Assembly (NCBI RefSeq): GCF_902459465.1 | Contig: NC_047067.1 | Location: forward strand, 21,947,680 to 22,011,679 | Length of the DNA: 64,000 bases | Origin: Asterias rubens | Lineage: Eukaryota; Echinodermata; Asteroidea; Forcipulatida; Asteriidae | Direction of reading: 5' to 3' | Shown here: positions 51,160-63,813 of the stretch, piece after piece | How positions within the stretch are numbered: position 1 is the first letter of the stretch | Layout of the letters: each line of letters begins with the position of its first letter | Made by a program: the position numbers and the translations under genes | Notes under the pieces: model-generated | Seen by the model: the letters and a program-made list of their open reading frames with translations, nothing else | Databases searched by the model: none | What the model was told of the DNA's origin: nothing

Positions 51160-52304
51160 GAAAAAACTCAGCGTGATGTATTATAAACTTTGATAACAGC
51201 TAAGGGAATTATTTTGGTCACTTTGACTGAAAACCCCAAAATAACGTGAATTTTTCTCAGGCTTTGAGGTCACATTTGGCTGCACAAATGGAGAGAAGTA
51301 TAATTTGATTGTCACACGGTATCTGAAATGCAATCAGTGGATCGTTTCTCCAAACAAGGATTAAAAAATAAAAAATTATTCCTTGAAAAACTTTCAATAC
51401 AAAACTAACGATCAGTTGCAGAAACTAGGTCCATCAACCCAACCACACCAAGCCCCCTTTCCCACACAAATACACATAATAGAGATTTCACCAAGCCCCT
51501 AATCTGTGTGTTTTGAAATGCTAGCAATTCCATTCGAAACCAATGATCCGTTTCGTAGGTCTCAGATGTAGGCTGCTTCTGTGAACCCTCCCATAGGTCT
51601 CAGATGTAGGCTGCTTCTGTGAACCCTCCCGGCCATTTACAAACATTGGTCACGGAAGTTTCACTGCATTTGGCTGAATAGAAACAGTAATGGGTTTTGA
51701 GCTGTGCTACTGTTCTATTATTTTCTAGTGAATATTTTTGCTGATGAGGTCATTTTTTTCTAGCTTTGTGACCACTTGTGACATAAGATCTTCTTAAATT
51801 TGGAAAAACTCAAATTTTATGTTTGAAAATGTTCAAATATTAAAATTTAGGTTTGTTCTTTCTTTTTTAAGGTGTCTTGTGCCTCTGTGAATTTGGTTAT
51901 CTTTTTTTTTTTTGCTGTATTTTTTTATATATTTTTTAGAGACATAGGAGGTTTAACACCTGAAATGGGTGTTACACTGGGTGGGTATTTTAATGTATAC
52001 CCGTTTAGGTTCAATACCATCTGGGTATGTACCGCATGATATCACTTGAAGTTTCCATGATACTATTAATTGATACACATTCCATAGGCTTAACAAGTAC
52101 ATTTTGTTTATATAGAAGCATCTGAAAACATACCCCCCCCCCAAGAAAAAAAAACACTGGGCCGAATTTCATGGCTCTACTTACTGTAAGCAAAGAATCT
52201 GCACTTACAGAAACAGGGAATTCGTCAAGCGAATTTGGGACTGAATATGTTAAATAACCAGGGATGAGATTGTTCAGACTTTTGGCTGAATTCAGACTTT
52301 TTAT

Positions 52305-52485
52305 GTCGGCCTGCAGCCGATTTCACGAAATGCTAGGATAAATCCTATCTCGAGTTAAGACGAGTAACCTCGTCCTAACTTAATCTCAAGGTCTGCATGC
52401 TACAGTGCAGGGTGGGGACTCGTACTAAGTCCTAAGATTAATCTTAAGTTTAGGAAGAGTTTGGTGAAATCGACGGCTGGTGAAG
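52305..52485 (+). mobile_element. MITE with 'GCCGATTTCACGAAA' inverted ends
   Basis: The left end (GCCGATTTCACGAAATGCTA) and right end (GTTTGGTGAAATCGACGGC) are inverted and imperfect. The inner arms (CTAGGATAAATC / GATTAATCTTAAG) also pair partly. Confidence 0.7.
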
Positions 52486-54539
52486 AAACCCAGACAATAT
52501 TTTCCCCACAAATAAAGAAATCCTGGTCATTGGTCTACCTCTCTAGTGCTATGGATACTGTTTCCAAAAGCTCCTTAGAATCTATAACCCCAGGGGTTAC
52601 CAAACGGTAGAAATGGCATCATTTCAACAAACCTTTGAATTTGTATCCAAGTTTCAGACTTTTTCGTTAGTAATAACTCTCACCTCTGAATAATCTACTA
52701 CCACTAAAAACTCATCTTTATTTCACAGCTATAATGATCCGTTTGTTTTAATGTTTTTTTCTTTCTTTTTTTGATTTTAAGGCGCTGTGTACTTTTTTTG
52801 ATGAAATAAAACATTTTTTTTTAAACTACCATTTCCGTTAATAAATAATAATAATAAGAACATGATAGCGCACCGGCATCCACCACAAGTGATGCTCATG
52901 GCGCAAGGGAGGAACACAAAAATTAATTTATATCTTGAAGGAACATTTTGAAGGGCCACCAAGGCCATGTTGGCTTCCATTTAATATCAGGCCTTGGTTT
53001 ATAAAATTCTGAAAACCCTATTTCCAGTTTCTGTTTTCATTGTAACGTAATTACTGTAGAATTGCAGATTATTTTGTCGTGATATTTTGAAATATATGTT
53101 GTATTATAAATGAAATATAATTTTTACACTTTGTTTTCCGTTACCTTTTCTTGGTCACAAGGGTGTTAATTATTTAGGATGAGGTCACATTTATGATTTA
53201 AATGGTCAGCGTTTTAGTAGAGGTAAAAAAGCATAGAAAAAAAACCCTAATATTTCGAAAAATTACAGAGTATAAATGTTAATGTTAAAATTGCAATATG
53301 AAAATTTGTAATAAACTATGTTTAGGATGATTGTGTGCATAAATTATAAACTGTAATTATATATAAATAGTGTTAGTACTTGCATGGAAATGTGACGGTT
53401 AGAAAAATTAAAGAAAAAAAAATAACTTGAAAAATGTGTTAAAATAAAAACTTGTCGTGAATTAAGCTTATGGTCGACTTATAAATGCGAGACAATGGGT
53501 TTCCACGTCGAAGTGAACAGTTTTTAAAAAATGCATGATACTATCCGAAGCTATTGTACTTCTTATCAAGTAAATTTTTTATTTTCAGGGTCATTACCAA
53601 ACGCTTGCTATACACGCACTGTATATTATATTATATTGGTATTTTACAGACCCTTTAAAGCAATCGCATAACATCGGTAAACAGTTTTGGCACAAAGGCC
53701 CACACTTCGTTTATCACAACTTAAAATAACAAACCTGTGAAAATTTAGGCTCAATCGGTCAACAGAGTCGCGAGAAAAAAACGGGAAAACCCTCCCTTGT
53801 TTCCGCATGTTTCGCAGTGTCATGACATGTGTTTAACATAAATCCGTTATTCTCGATATCGAGAATTGATAATTGTTTTAATGTTTTCTCTAAAAGTAAA
53901 GCATTTCATGGAATAACATTTCAAGGGAAGTCTTTCACCATTTCCTTCTATAAACCCGTAAGTAATTTGTAAATCTGTGAATTTTTAATTTTTTTTCTGT
54001 TCAGAAAGTGTCCAATGGCTTTTAAAATAAAACAGATAGGTAATCATTTTGTTTATAAAATATGAATAATTGTACATTTTTAACACTTTCTTCAGAAGCA
54101 TTTTCCCAAAAATATTTCTTCAGAGTAAAAATACAATGTTCCTTAAACTTTTTTTCACAATGAAAGAAGCTTGCTGCATAAAAAAATGTTCACTATCATA
54201 ATCATTATTATTGTTAAAATTATTTACTCGGCAAATACAAAATACAAAAAGAACAATAAACAATAAGCCAATGCCACCTGCCTGGAATTAAAATTAAGTT
54301 CACTAAATAACTGTGACTCAAAAGTCTCCGGCCTCAATTCAACTGGTTACATAAAATAAATGAAATATCCCCAAATGACAAGAATACAAATGGCAACATG
54401 CTCTAAAAATATACATATAAAAAATGCACTAAATACAAAATCCCCCAAAAGTGCACACAATCAATTTCCTTGACACAATCCAATCTGCTAGGTGATGTTT
54501 TTCAGTTCCTTATTTCATGATACTTTCACATGTGGATTA

Positions 54540-54731
54540 GACTTGTAGCAAGTCATCCAATTGCTGTCGCGATGCATGGTCTCACAAAACTTTAGTACGG
54601 CTTTCGCGGTATTACTGCTCTCCCGACTACTGACTCGTTTAAACGGGCCAAAGTCGCGGCCGCGAGACCAGTAGCGCAGCAGTCTCCCACGCTATATTCG
54701 TGACAAGCTTTGAATGACTTCTCCACAAGTC
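54540..54731 (+). mobile_element. PIF/Harbinger-like MITE with a CpG-rich core and TTA target duplication
   Basis: The ends GACTTGTAGCAAGTCATCC and GAATGACTTCTCCACAAGTC are inverted with a small indel. TTA flanks the element on both sides (54537-54539 and 54732-54734). The core is unusually CpG-rich for the region and includes GCGGCCGC. Confidence 0.8.
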
Positions 54732-55396
54732 TTATGATTGGATAGTGTTTGTAGGCATGAATGAACTCTTCAAAAAATTCTTGTTATGCTTGTAAAAAGA
54801 AAACAACAAGTCATTTTGTTTGCTCCGAACATTTTTTCTGGGAGGGTGGTAGGGGGGCGGTGAGATCGGATTTGTTAAGCGTGTATGATTCTCATCTGAA
54901 AAACAACTTTAGTATGCTTTGAAATTTGTTGTTATTTGTTTTTTGTTTTTCGGGGGGAGGGTGTGAGATGTGGGGGCCAGCGGGATGTGGTTTCAGGAAC
55001 GAATGCGGGGGCGAGGGACGCTATTTAAGCATATACGTGTGATCTTTTACTTGTGAGTGCAAGCAAATATTTTTTGGGTATATCAAGATAAAAGCAAATC
55101 AGTGTGGTGGCTTTACTTATATTGTGCGCTTACAATGGTCTAGTAGTTTCAAGAAAAAAAAACACACAGTTGACAAAAGTGCACTGCGACCCTTGTGGTA
55201 CTTTCGCTTTAGGCGTGTTTTGGGGTTGACTTCGCAATCATTTTACAAACTTTTGATCTGCTCCCTTAAATGCGCTCGGGGGAATACATTCACAACTCAC
55301 AATTAAAATTCATTTCGTCAATAATGTATGAACTACAAATCTTTGAAACAAGTTGGAACAGACTGTCATTATAACAAGATTGCTAGGACTGGCAAG

Positions 55397-55637
55397 GGCC
55401 CAATTTCATAGAGCTGCTAAGCACAAAAAGAAATTACTCAGCATGAAATTTCTTCCTTGATAAAAACAGGATTACCAACCAAATTTCCATTTGTTGCATA
55501 TGTCTTGATACTGGTAATTCAGCTATTGTTTGCTAATCCTGAAAATAAAGTGGAAATGTGGTCGGTAATTCTGTTTTCAAAATTGTTATGCTAAGCAAAT
55601 TTTTGTGCTTAGCAGCTCTATGTTATTGGGCCCTGGT
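55397..55637 (+). mobile_element. MITE with 'GGGCCCAATTTCATAGAGCTG' ends, intact copy
   Basis: The left end (GGGCCCAATTTCATAGAGCT) is mirrored by the right end (AGCTCTATGTTATTGGGCCC). Inner arms ('gctaagcacaa' / 'ttgtgcttagc'; 'ggattaccaac') also pair, so the whole element can fold. Other copies or pieces are at 2105-2318, 4762-5056, 6183-6345, 9139-9385 and 19335-19480. Confidence 0.85.
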
Positions 55638-56154
55638 TACCTCATTAAGAGGACAGCAAAACAAACAAACACAGAGCGGAAATGAGATTCTGGATATCAG
55701 AATGACTCTTTATAAGTAGAACCTCTTAGCAGTGTTCTTTATGAAGAGGGTTGATTGTATAAAGTAACTGTTCAAAGAGTCGTAAACACTAATAAAGTGT
55801 TTACGAGAAAACTATGAGCAACTTGTGAAGTATAGTTTATGAACAAATAGTTTATGAACAAATTCTAGGCTTCTGTTTCCTTGAGAAGATAATTGTAGTG
55901 ATTGACACTATAAATAATGTATGTATGGGAGTTCAACAGGTCTGTGGTCTGTAAGGCAGGCGCAAGGCACCGAGGCATTTTCTCCTTGGTAAAGTAAATT
56001 TATACTAGAGCACCTAGGCAATGACCAGGGGGCATGGAGGCAACCGCCTTCATTCCCTCCATGAAGTATCGGGCCTGGTTAGAAGTTGTCACTTATCTCC
56101 CTTCCACTTTAATATCTCTTAATAAAGGTTCAAGATGCGCAACAGGCAAGAGAG

Positions 56155-56515
56155 AGTAACTTGGCCCTAGTCTTGGTTCAAAGTCATTTCAGTTGTGTAA
56201 TCACAAATCCATTGAGCCTGTTCAGTAGAGAGTGGATTCGAATCTCCGAAGTGACACTTGTGTCTTTCAGCAAGACACTTAACCAAAAAGCTTCTCTCCA
56301 CCCAGGGGTAAATCTGTACCTGTGAGGGCAGAGATGGTTCTTGAGATGGATTAGCTTAGTGCGCTACATATTTGTTGCACAGGCTGTATACTCCCCCAGG
56401 GAGCTGAGATGGTGGGAGGAATATTTCAAGGCCAAGTGACCAGGGGTAATAATGTTGACGTGCCATGAGCGTCATGACCTGAGCGCTATATAAGAAGCCA
56501 CTATTATTATTATAG
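56155..56515 (+). mobile_element. tRNA-derived SINE
   Basis: It has a B-box-like GGATTCGAATCTCC, then the tail blocks 'gacacttgtgtctttcagcaag', 'gtacctgtgagggcagagatg' and 'gctgtatactccc', and a 3' (TTA)n run. It belongs to the same family as 57692-58035. Confidence 0.75.
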
Positions 56516-56758
56516 GGAAATCTTCTCCCAGGAGATTCTTCCCCCTAATGGGAAATTAACATGGGCTGGAGGAGATTTCAAAAGAGGGCGCTATCAGAAG
56601 AAGTTTGTACACAGTTCGCCATGCTTTATGATATCATGCGTGTTCATGCTGTGATTGTGCGCTTTGCGCCAACTGCAGTACATTGACAGTCATTTCCATC
56701 ATTTTTTTTTAGTCCAAATATGATTTCAACTTCATCCTGGACATCACTATAAATTTCT

Positions 56759-59700
56759 TCATCGAGGAACAGCACAAATTTTGAATTCGTGCGGAGCATG
56801 GTTTATACCTGGGTGACCGTCCAGGTCTGGGACTGGGGCGCCATCGGGAAACTTCAACGTGAAGTGCTTCAAGACGTTGGTGATGTAGAGATAGATTAAA
56901 GAACGGGTCCACTTCTCTCCTGGGCACGCCCTTTGACCTTTTGAATAAATAATGGCATAAGCATTGTCAATAATTGTACCATCAACAAACAAACAAACAA
57001 ACACCTCAACAAACAACCTAACAGATGCTACAAAAAAAACAGAAACAAAAACAAACACTCTAACAAATAAACAAACCTAGAATAGACAATTAATATTTAC
57101 CAGTTGAGAATGTCATGATTTTATTCGGCACTGTGAACTTCCCCTCCGAGTTCAGGAACCGTTTCGGGTTAAAACGGTCCGGTTCCTCCCACAAAGCGCC
57201 ATCAGTATTTGCTGCGTAAATGTTGGTAATGAGCGTAGTGCCTCCAGGTATGAAGTACCCACCAAGAGTAGTGTCTTCCGTCACTCGGTGAGGGGCGCCG
57301 AGAGAAGTCGTCGGGCGGAATCGTAAAACTTCGGTAATTGTCGCCATTGTGACGTGCATTTTGCTCTTGTGCGTAAGAGATGGTGCATCGCTACCTGTGG
57401 AAAGATTTGCAAGACGATACTCCAGGTCATAGAAGAAGAAGACAAAATCACTATAAATTTATAAAGTATTTATAAAAAACGCTCAGGCCTCTGTATGCTT
57501 CGTTTTTGAAAGGGCAAGGGCACCAAGGCATTTTCTCCTTGTTAAAGGGCACAATATATGAGGAAATAAAACTAAAACTTCCTTCTGTGTCTTCTCTCCA
57601 TGGGGTTCTTGGCTTATAGTAAAGTGATTAAGATTGTATAATTCTGAGAACCCTTGGCTTCACGACCAGAATTATGAGTAAAGGATAGCGTGTCGTGGCC
57701 GAGTGGGTCAGAGCACCAAACTCAAATTCTGGTGCTTCTGTTCAGCAGAGTGTGGGTTCGAATCCTGTCATGACACTTGTGTTCCTGACCAAGACACTTA
57801 TTTACAATTGCTTCTCTCCAACTCGGGGTAAATGGGTACCTGTGAGGACAGAGATGGTTCTTGTGATTGGTTTAGTTTAGTAGCGCATCATTTGTTGCAA
57901 AGGCTGTATACTGCCCAGGGAGCTGAGATGGTTTAAGGAATGACTTAAGGCCCAGTGACTGGGGGTAATAATGTTGGAAGCGCTTTGAGACGTCCTTCGT
58001 ATGTGAAAAGCGCTTTATACAAACTTACTGTTATAAGTAAACAAATGAATAAATAAGTAAATCACCAACTCCAACCACGTGATCAATCTCTTCCTGGATT
58101 CTCCTCTGCCATTCTGGATAAACCATCAGAATCTGAAGAACCCACTTCAGTCCAATTAAAGACGTCTCAGTCCCTACCACGAAGAAATCGAACAAGACGA
58201 GGGTGTAGTGTTCGTCCGGTGCTAAGAAAGCCTGTGCTCTCTCCCTTAACACAGCATCATTGTTCTTCGCAAGCTGCCTCTTGGATTGTTCTTGAATCTT
58301 TATAATGCCATCTACGTAAGAATCAAACTCATCTTCCACTGTGTCCGGGTTTTCCTCGGCCCGGCGCCGGGTGTTCTGAAGCAAAGATCGCAACGCATTC
58401 TCCAGTTTGTATCTCTGCGGCACGATGTTTCTAACCATGAAATTGGGGAAGAACTGCGAGGCCAGGATCATTGCTGGGTTCATGTTCAATATTTCAGAGG
58501 GGGATTCTCGGAGATCTGTAAGTGACTTGTTCACCTCCCAGTCCGGTCCAAACATCAATCTGAATTTCATTTTGTCAAAAGAAAAAGGGGGAAAAAAACA
58601 TCATAAAACTAAAACAACAACATTAAAAGCACTGGAAACCTTTGGTAATTGTCAAAGACCTTTTTCGCTTGTTTTGTAATATCCCAATATAATGCTTAAA
58701 ATAACAAATCAGTGAAAATTTTGACTCAATTGGTCGTCAAAGTTGAAAGAGAATAATGAAAGAAAACACACCTATTGCACAACTGTGTGTGCTTTCAGAT
58801 GCATAATAACAGGCTTTAGGCCTGAAGTCTTTTATTATGAAGTTCTGAAAGGAACTGGCTTCTCTGCTGAAGACCCCTAGAACGAAACGTCAAAGTATTA
58901 TTGATTTTAGTTTCCAAGATTGAACTGTTTTAGCTCGGGAAAGTACTGAGTATACATTGCTAACACACATTGGTGTGTATGGGTAAAACCAAAATGATTA
59001 TTCTTTATTCCTGATGCAAATTTCCATCTATTAAAGGCACTGGACATCTGTGGTAATTGACAAAGACCAGTCTTCTCACTTGGTGTTTCTCAAAATGCAT
59101 AAAATAATAAACCTGTAAAAATTTGAGCTCATTTGGTTGTCTAAAGTTGCGAAGGAATAATGAAATCGCACAAAATTGTGTGCTTTCAGATGCCTTGAAT
59201 TCAAGACCTCAGCTGAGGTCTCTTGTTAAGTTCAAATATTTTTTAGTGAGAAATTACTTCTTTCTCAAAAACTATGTTACTTCAGAGGGAGCCCTTTTCT
59301 CACCATGTTTTAAACTACCAACAGCTCTCCATTGCTTGTAACCAAGTAAGTTTGTGTGCTAACAACTACTTTGGAGTAATTACCAATAGTGTCCAGCGCC
59401 TTCAAATTGTTGTGGTACCCGCAGGCAAAAATTGTTGCTATAATAATTACGATGTAAATGCGTCAAATACGAATGTGTTGATCTGCATGGAGTCGATGGG
59501 ACGCTGGTCACTCGCCGTCAGATAGTTGCAGAGAGCGGTCACACTATGGCTGAAAAACACTTCCCCTTTGGTGTGTCCAATACCCAGACTACGGAGTATG
59601 TCAGCCGTGAGAAGTCGTTGGTTCCGGTGGAATGGCCCACTGCTCAGAGACACCATTCCTGAGTAAGAATTGGTTCAAGACGTAGACATCGTCTTAAGAT

Positions 59701-62700
59701 TAGTGTATATAATCATCTATAGGCTAGTCAGAATAATCTGAAGTTGCTGTAAAGTTTGCTCTATTTGTTGGCGCCAGTTTGCTTGGCCCCATTTTGAAAT
59801 GTGTGAATTATACCTTTCAGACTTTTGTCCGAATTCAGACTTGTTATGGCTTACTTGGAGAAAAAAGGTAGCTGCTATTTTATTCAGATATTGAGATGTA
59901 TCTACAACATGCTTTTTGAAAGAGAAACACTTACCAGCTGAAAGAGAACACTACCATCTGAAAGAGAAAAAACACTACCATCTGAAAGAGAACACTACCA
60001 TCTGAAAGACACTACCATGTTAAAGAGAAACACTACCATGTGAAAGAGAGACGATACCATCTGAAAGAAACACTACCATCTGAAAGAGAAACACTACCAT
60101 CTGAAAGAGAAACACTACCATCTGAAAGAGGAACACTACCATGTGAAAGAGAACACTAGTATCTGAAAGAGAAACACTACAAGAAGAATGTCACTACCTT
60201 TTGTTCTCCCTGAACCAGTAAGAATGCCAAGGAATGTCGGTCTGTCGTTGAAAATGGTCGAGTTGGTCACTAACGCCTTCTGGATGGTCGGCACGTCATT
60301 CAACATTACAACCTTCAGCATCCCGAACTGCAAGAAAAACCATACGTCATCATCACCACCCATGACCAAATATGGGCATCTACATTGCATGCGCTAAATG
60401 TCGTACTTTTGCCGTGTTAAACTCAAGTAATTAGAAAATGATGAATTAAGTTCGACATAAGAGCGACGTTACCGTATAGCACGCCAAGCCCTGCCTTGCT
60501 ACATGGCAGTTGCACGCCCTGGTGACAGACATCGCGCTCTTGCCGTGTCGAATCGAATTAAGTTCTCAGTTGGGCAATTTTTAGTGTCACAGCTCGAATT
60601 GTCATCTTGTCACATGGCTCTTTAGCAACGGCTTTTCCCGTGTCGCCGTTTTGAATTAATTTGAGTGCGGCAAATTAATTCAATAAATTCGACGTTTGTC
60701 ACCGATTTGTTTTATTGCTGCACTTTTGTCGCGCGAAAATCATTTGAGTTCGACACGGCAAAAAAGCGGCGACTCTAAAGCAGGCCGCAGGCGAAAAAAG
60801 GGCGATAACCTTTTATAGGGTGCGTTATACACGAGAGCGTTCGATTGGCAATCATTGTGATACTTGAGAGCAAGTTTATTATTCAGTATGCAACGTTACT
60901 CCTTATCCTTCACACCATGCAAAGCTTCAAACATTTTTAACTTTCACTGTTAGAAAAAACAGCTTGCTAGAGAAAAGGTAGTATACGAAAAAATGTGTAA
61001 AAAAGGGTAAATGGTCCGACGTTTCGACACTTTCAGGAGTCTTTCTCTATGAAATGGTCCGACGTTTCGACACTTTCAGGAGTCTTTCTCTAAGACCAGA
61101 AGCCTACGAGAAAAGACTGTTACATTTATACCACGAGGAGAGGCGCACTTCCTTGCTGCAGGAGAAGAGGCAGAGGAGGAAATTGAGAGTAGCAGCCCCC
61201 ACTCCTGTGTAAGCCCCCCCCCCGGTAGGTCTGCAACAGCTGTGGCAGAGACTGCAATGCATGAATCGGACTTCTCAGCCACAGCCGCAGCTGCAAGAGA
61301 GAGGACAACCCCCCCCCCCCCCCCCCCCCGGGCGCAGTCCACCGTCAGTATTGACGGACGGAGGCCTACTATAGGTCCCTTTGGTTGGTAAGCAGTTAGC
61401 AACAGCTGATTGTGTTTTCTCAAAACAAGAAAAAAAGGGTGACAGAGTTTGTGCCCTCTAACAGGCTTATCCCCAGAGAGAGCAATATAAAATCAATTTG
61501 TTTTCTAAACACTTGGCCCAATATTCTAAGTATTATATAACTTTTGTTCCAGCCTTCGATAAAAACATAAACATTCGGGCCAGTGCTCCCAATGACCTTT
61601 TTTTTTTATTATATTAACAACAACGGGTGTCCCCACGCCCCCCCCTCAAAAAGTTGAAGAATAAGATCACATTGTATATTGATTCACAACGCAGGGAACA
61701 ATATCATTGCGTGCGTACTTTAACCCAATACTCGTTGCGTGCGGACTTTCGCCTTGTGCCAGCAAAGGGGGGTCTATTGAACAACAATGCTCTATTGTGT
61801 CTTCTTGTCAACAAAACAAGCTACATATTTCTTTAGGGTAAATAATACCAACTCTACGGTCGGTTTAAGCTCTTTGCTTTGCGGTCTTTTTTGTTAGGTA
61901 TTAGTAGGTTTTCAACCAACCCAGATCATTGTGGTGGAGCCGTGCTCAGGAAACTAATAAAGGTCTCTGACCATCAATTTAACATCTATTGGTCTCTGAC
62001 CGCAGTTCCGTGGATACCTGCACATATACAAATCAGCCATGCAAACTGCCATCAAAGTAACTGATTTGACTAGAACCGTCCTTTAAAGGGCTTACACACC
62101 AATTGAGAAGACTGGTCTTTGACAATTACCAATAGTGTCCAGTGTCCTTAATAAAGGTCTTTGACATTTTTGTCAAACTCGCGGTGCGTGGGTGCTATGC
62201 ATATACAAACCACCCATGCAAATGTCATCAAAATAACTGATTTGACTTTTAAAGACAGTGGACACGAAACACTGGTGTTTTTTCGTTCTCTCGCAACTTC
62301 GACGTCCAATTGAGCTTAAGTTTTCACAGGTTTGATATTTTATGCATAAGTTGAGATACACCAAGTGAGAAAACTGGTCTTTGACAATGCATTCGGGTAC
62401 GAGTTGACTTGGGTACGATTTGACCCGTTTCGTTTGACAATTACCATTTTCAAAAGCATGATTGAAAAAACTGAACCGCAGGATTTCGGGATGTGCATGC
62501 ACAATAAACGAATTCTATTAGGGTCATTGTTGGTGATAACTCTAAAATATGTGTGATCATAAAAACTTGTTTGGCGAAAAGCACTGCAGCCGGTGATAGT
62601 ATAGAATATTTGGAGAAAGGATTCAATTCGAAGTAATACAATTTGGACAATATTGTTCACACTAAAAAAACATTTGAATTTCAGAAACGGATTCGTTCAT

Positions 62701-63667
62701 GAATCGTGTTTGTGATTTCTGAGGGTTGGTGTCCGTTGGCGGTGTTCAGACAACTCGTCCGTCTGGCAACTTGATTGAGACAACTCGACCAGTATAACAC
62801 TTTTTCTTAGTCAGCGTGACACTTTTTGAGTCAATTGACACTTTTCTTAGTATGTGTGACACTTTTCTTAGTCAATGTGACACTTTTTCAGTCAGTATAG
62901 TACTTTTCTTGGTCAGTATGACACTTTTCTTGATTAGAACACTTTTCTTGGTCCGTATGACACCTTTCTTGGTCAGTAGCCAATGACACTTTTCTGAGTC
63001 AGTATGACACTTTTCTTGGTCAGTAGCCAATGACACTTGTCTTAGTCAGTATGACACTTTTCTTGGTCCGTATATGACACTTTTCTTAGTCAGCTTGACA
63101 GTTTTGGTAGACAGTATTACACTTTTCTTAGTCAGTATTACACTTTTCTTAGTCAGTATGGGACTTTTTAATCAGTATGAAACTTTTCTTGGTCATAATG
63201 ACCCATTTCTTGGTCATTGTGACCCATTTCTTGGTCAGTGTGACCCATTTCTTGGTCAGTGTGACCCGGAATATTCATAATAAAAAAAAAATTCCGGCCC
63301 GGGAATCGGGTCAATTATGACAAGGAAGTTAAGTTCGGAGTTTGGCCTTGATAAAAAAAAACTTTACCTTGATTGAAACTATTGGTCCGTACTGTTGAGC
63401 GATGTCACGAAGGCGCAGTATCGGATTTCCGCGTAGCTCCAGAAGCGATCCGATGATCGGAATCCCCTTGGGGCCCGGAGGTTCTGCTCCCCTCTGCATC
63501 ATACGGCGGCGATTATCCCTCCATAGTAGATACATGAAGCAAGCATTCACCAGAACCAGAATCGATGTATGCGTCGGTGGAGGGGCCCACAACCAGGAGT
63601 CCGCTAGGGGGTCGTACTCACCTCCCAGGCCGTGGGGAGATGAGACGCTCTGCCGGGGTGCAGACAT
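56759..63667 (-). CDS. CYP2-clan cytochrome P450 (complete, 6 exons)
   Basis: ER-anchored heme monooxygenase; the substrate cannot be told from sequence. Exons: 63368-63667 (ATG), 60198-60327, 59451-59658, 58066-58559, 57101-57394, 56759-56937 (stop). All phases agree; 534 residues, longer than most family members because of an N-terminal extension of about 30 residues before the membrane anchor (about 35-50, LVLVNACFMYLLW). Then follow a basic stop (RDNRRR) and the hinge PPGPKGIP. The oxygen-activation motif is VGTETS (GTET 342-345), the K-helix E399-V-L-R402, the PERF motif PDRFNPKRF and the heme loop FSTGQRACPG with C480 (codon 56924-56926), whose FSTG/QR part spans the last intron. All residues needed for activity are present. 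The intron layout and motifs fit the CYP2 clan (CYP2U/2J/17/1-like); I cannot place the family more closely. Confidence 0.95.
57692..58035 (+). mobile_element. tRNA-derived SINE, full length, in a P450 intron
   Basis: The head has GTGGCCGAGTGG (A-box-like), a variable arm and GGGTTCGAATCC (B box), like a type II (Ser/Leu) tRNA. The tail 'gtacctgtgaggacagagatgg' to 'aagcgctttatacaaac' follows. It is antisense to the P450 gene and ends about 30 bp from the exon 4 donor (58066). A second head-only copy is at 14660-14760. Confidence 0.85.
59031..59405 (+). mobile_element. TTAAAGGCA-type MITE, full length
   Basis: The ends are TTAAAGGCACTGGACATCTG and GTGTCCAGCGCCTTCAA. It is in P450 intron 3, ending about 45 bp before the exon 3 donor (59451). 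A half copy is at 58622-58850. Confidence 0.87.
59926..60182 (+). repeat. ~21-bp minisatellite in P450 intron 2
   Basis: About a dozen units of the type ACCATCTGAAAGAGAAACACT with small length changes. The array ends about 15 bp from the exon 2 donor (60198). Confidence 0.92.
61009..61092 (+). repeat. 43-bp direct repeat, two copies
   Basis: The unit starts AAATGGTCCGACGTTTCGAC. The two copies are nearly identical, in P450 intron 1. Confidence 0.9.
61309..61329 (+). repeat. Poly(C) tract (21 C)
   Basis: A run of 21 C in P450 intron 1, with a shorter C run at about 61207-61215. Lengths are uncertain in sequencing. Confidence 0.8.
62770..63265 (+). repeat. ~20-bp degenerate minisatellite in P450 intron 1
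   Basis: More than 20 units built on GTCAGTATGACACTTTTCTT, with variation in the spacer and a drift to GACCCATTTCTTGGTCA at the right end. It ends about 100 bp from the exon 1 donor (63368). Confidence 0.92.
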
Positions 63668-63755
63668 TGTGATGATGATGATGATGATGATGAAAGATGA
63701 TCCTTCTACAACACAGTGCGTTTAGCAGAATGTATCCGACCGAGTTCAGCCGTAG

Positions 63756-63764
63756 TTTTATATA
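63756..63764 (-). promoter_or_regulatory. TATA box of the P450 gene
   Basis: On the minus strand this reads TATATAAAA, about 90 bp upstream of the ATG at 63667. That predicts transcription starting near 63726-63732 and a 5' UTR of about 60 nt. The UTR contains a (CAT)n run (63671-63692, GAT repeats on the plus strand). The start context is ACAATGT, with A at -3. Confidence 0.7.
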
Positions 63765-63813
63765 GTCTCCCACACTCTGTGGATGGATCGATCTCTGTTA
63801 CCAGCTCTTATTA

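Larger units (their letters stand above)
48692..56758. other. PLEKHA8 3' flank and intergenic region: repeats, no supported gene
   Basis: The PLEKHA8 3' UTR starts here and its end is not defined; an AATAAA occurs near 52806. The region holds a MITE at 50785-51159, two 38-bp tandem copies at about 51557-51631, inverted-repeat elements at 52305-52485, 54540-54731 and 55397-55637, a diverged relative of the TTAAAGGCA family at about 53650-54028 and a SINE at 56155-56515. Open frames here are short and resemble no family I know. Confidence 0.5.

Noticed and set aside
61076-61423. 115-codon minus-strand open frame in P450 intron 1
   Set aside because: It runs through a poly-C/G tract and a 43-bp direct repeat; low complexity, no homology.
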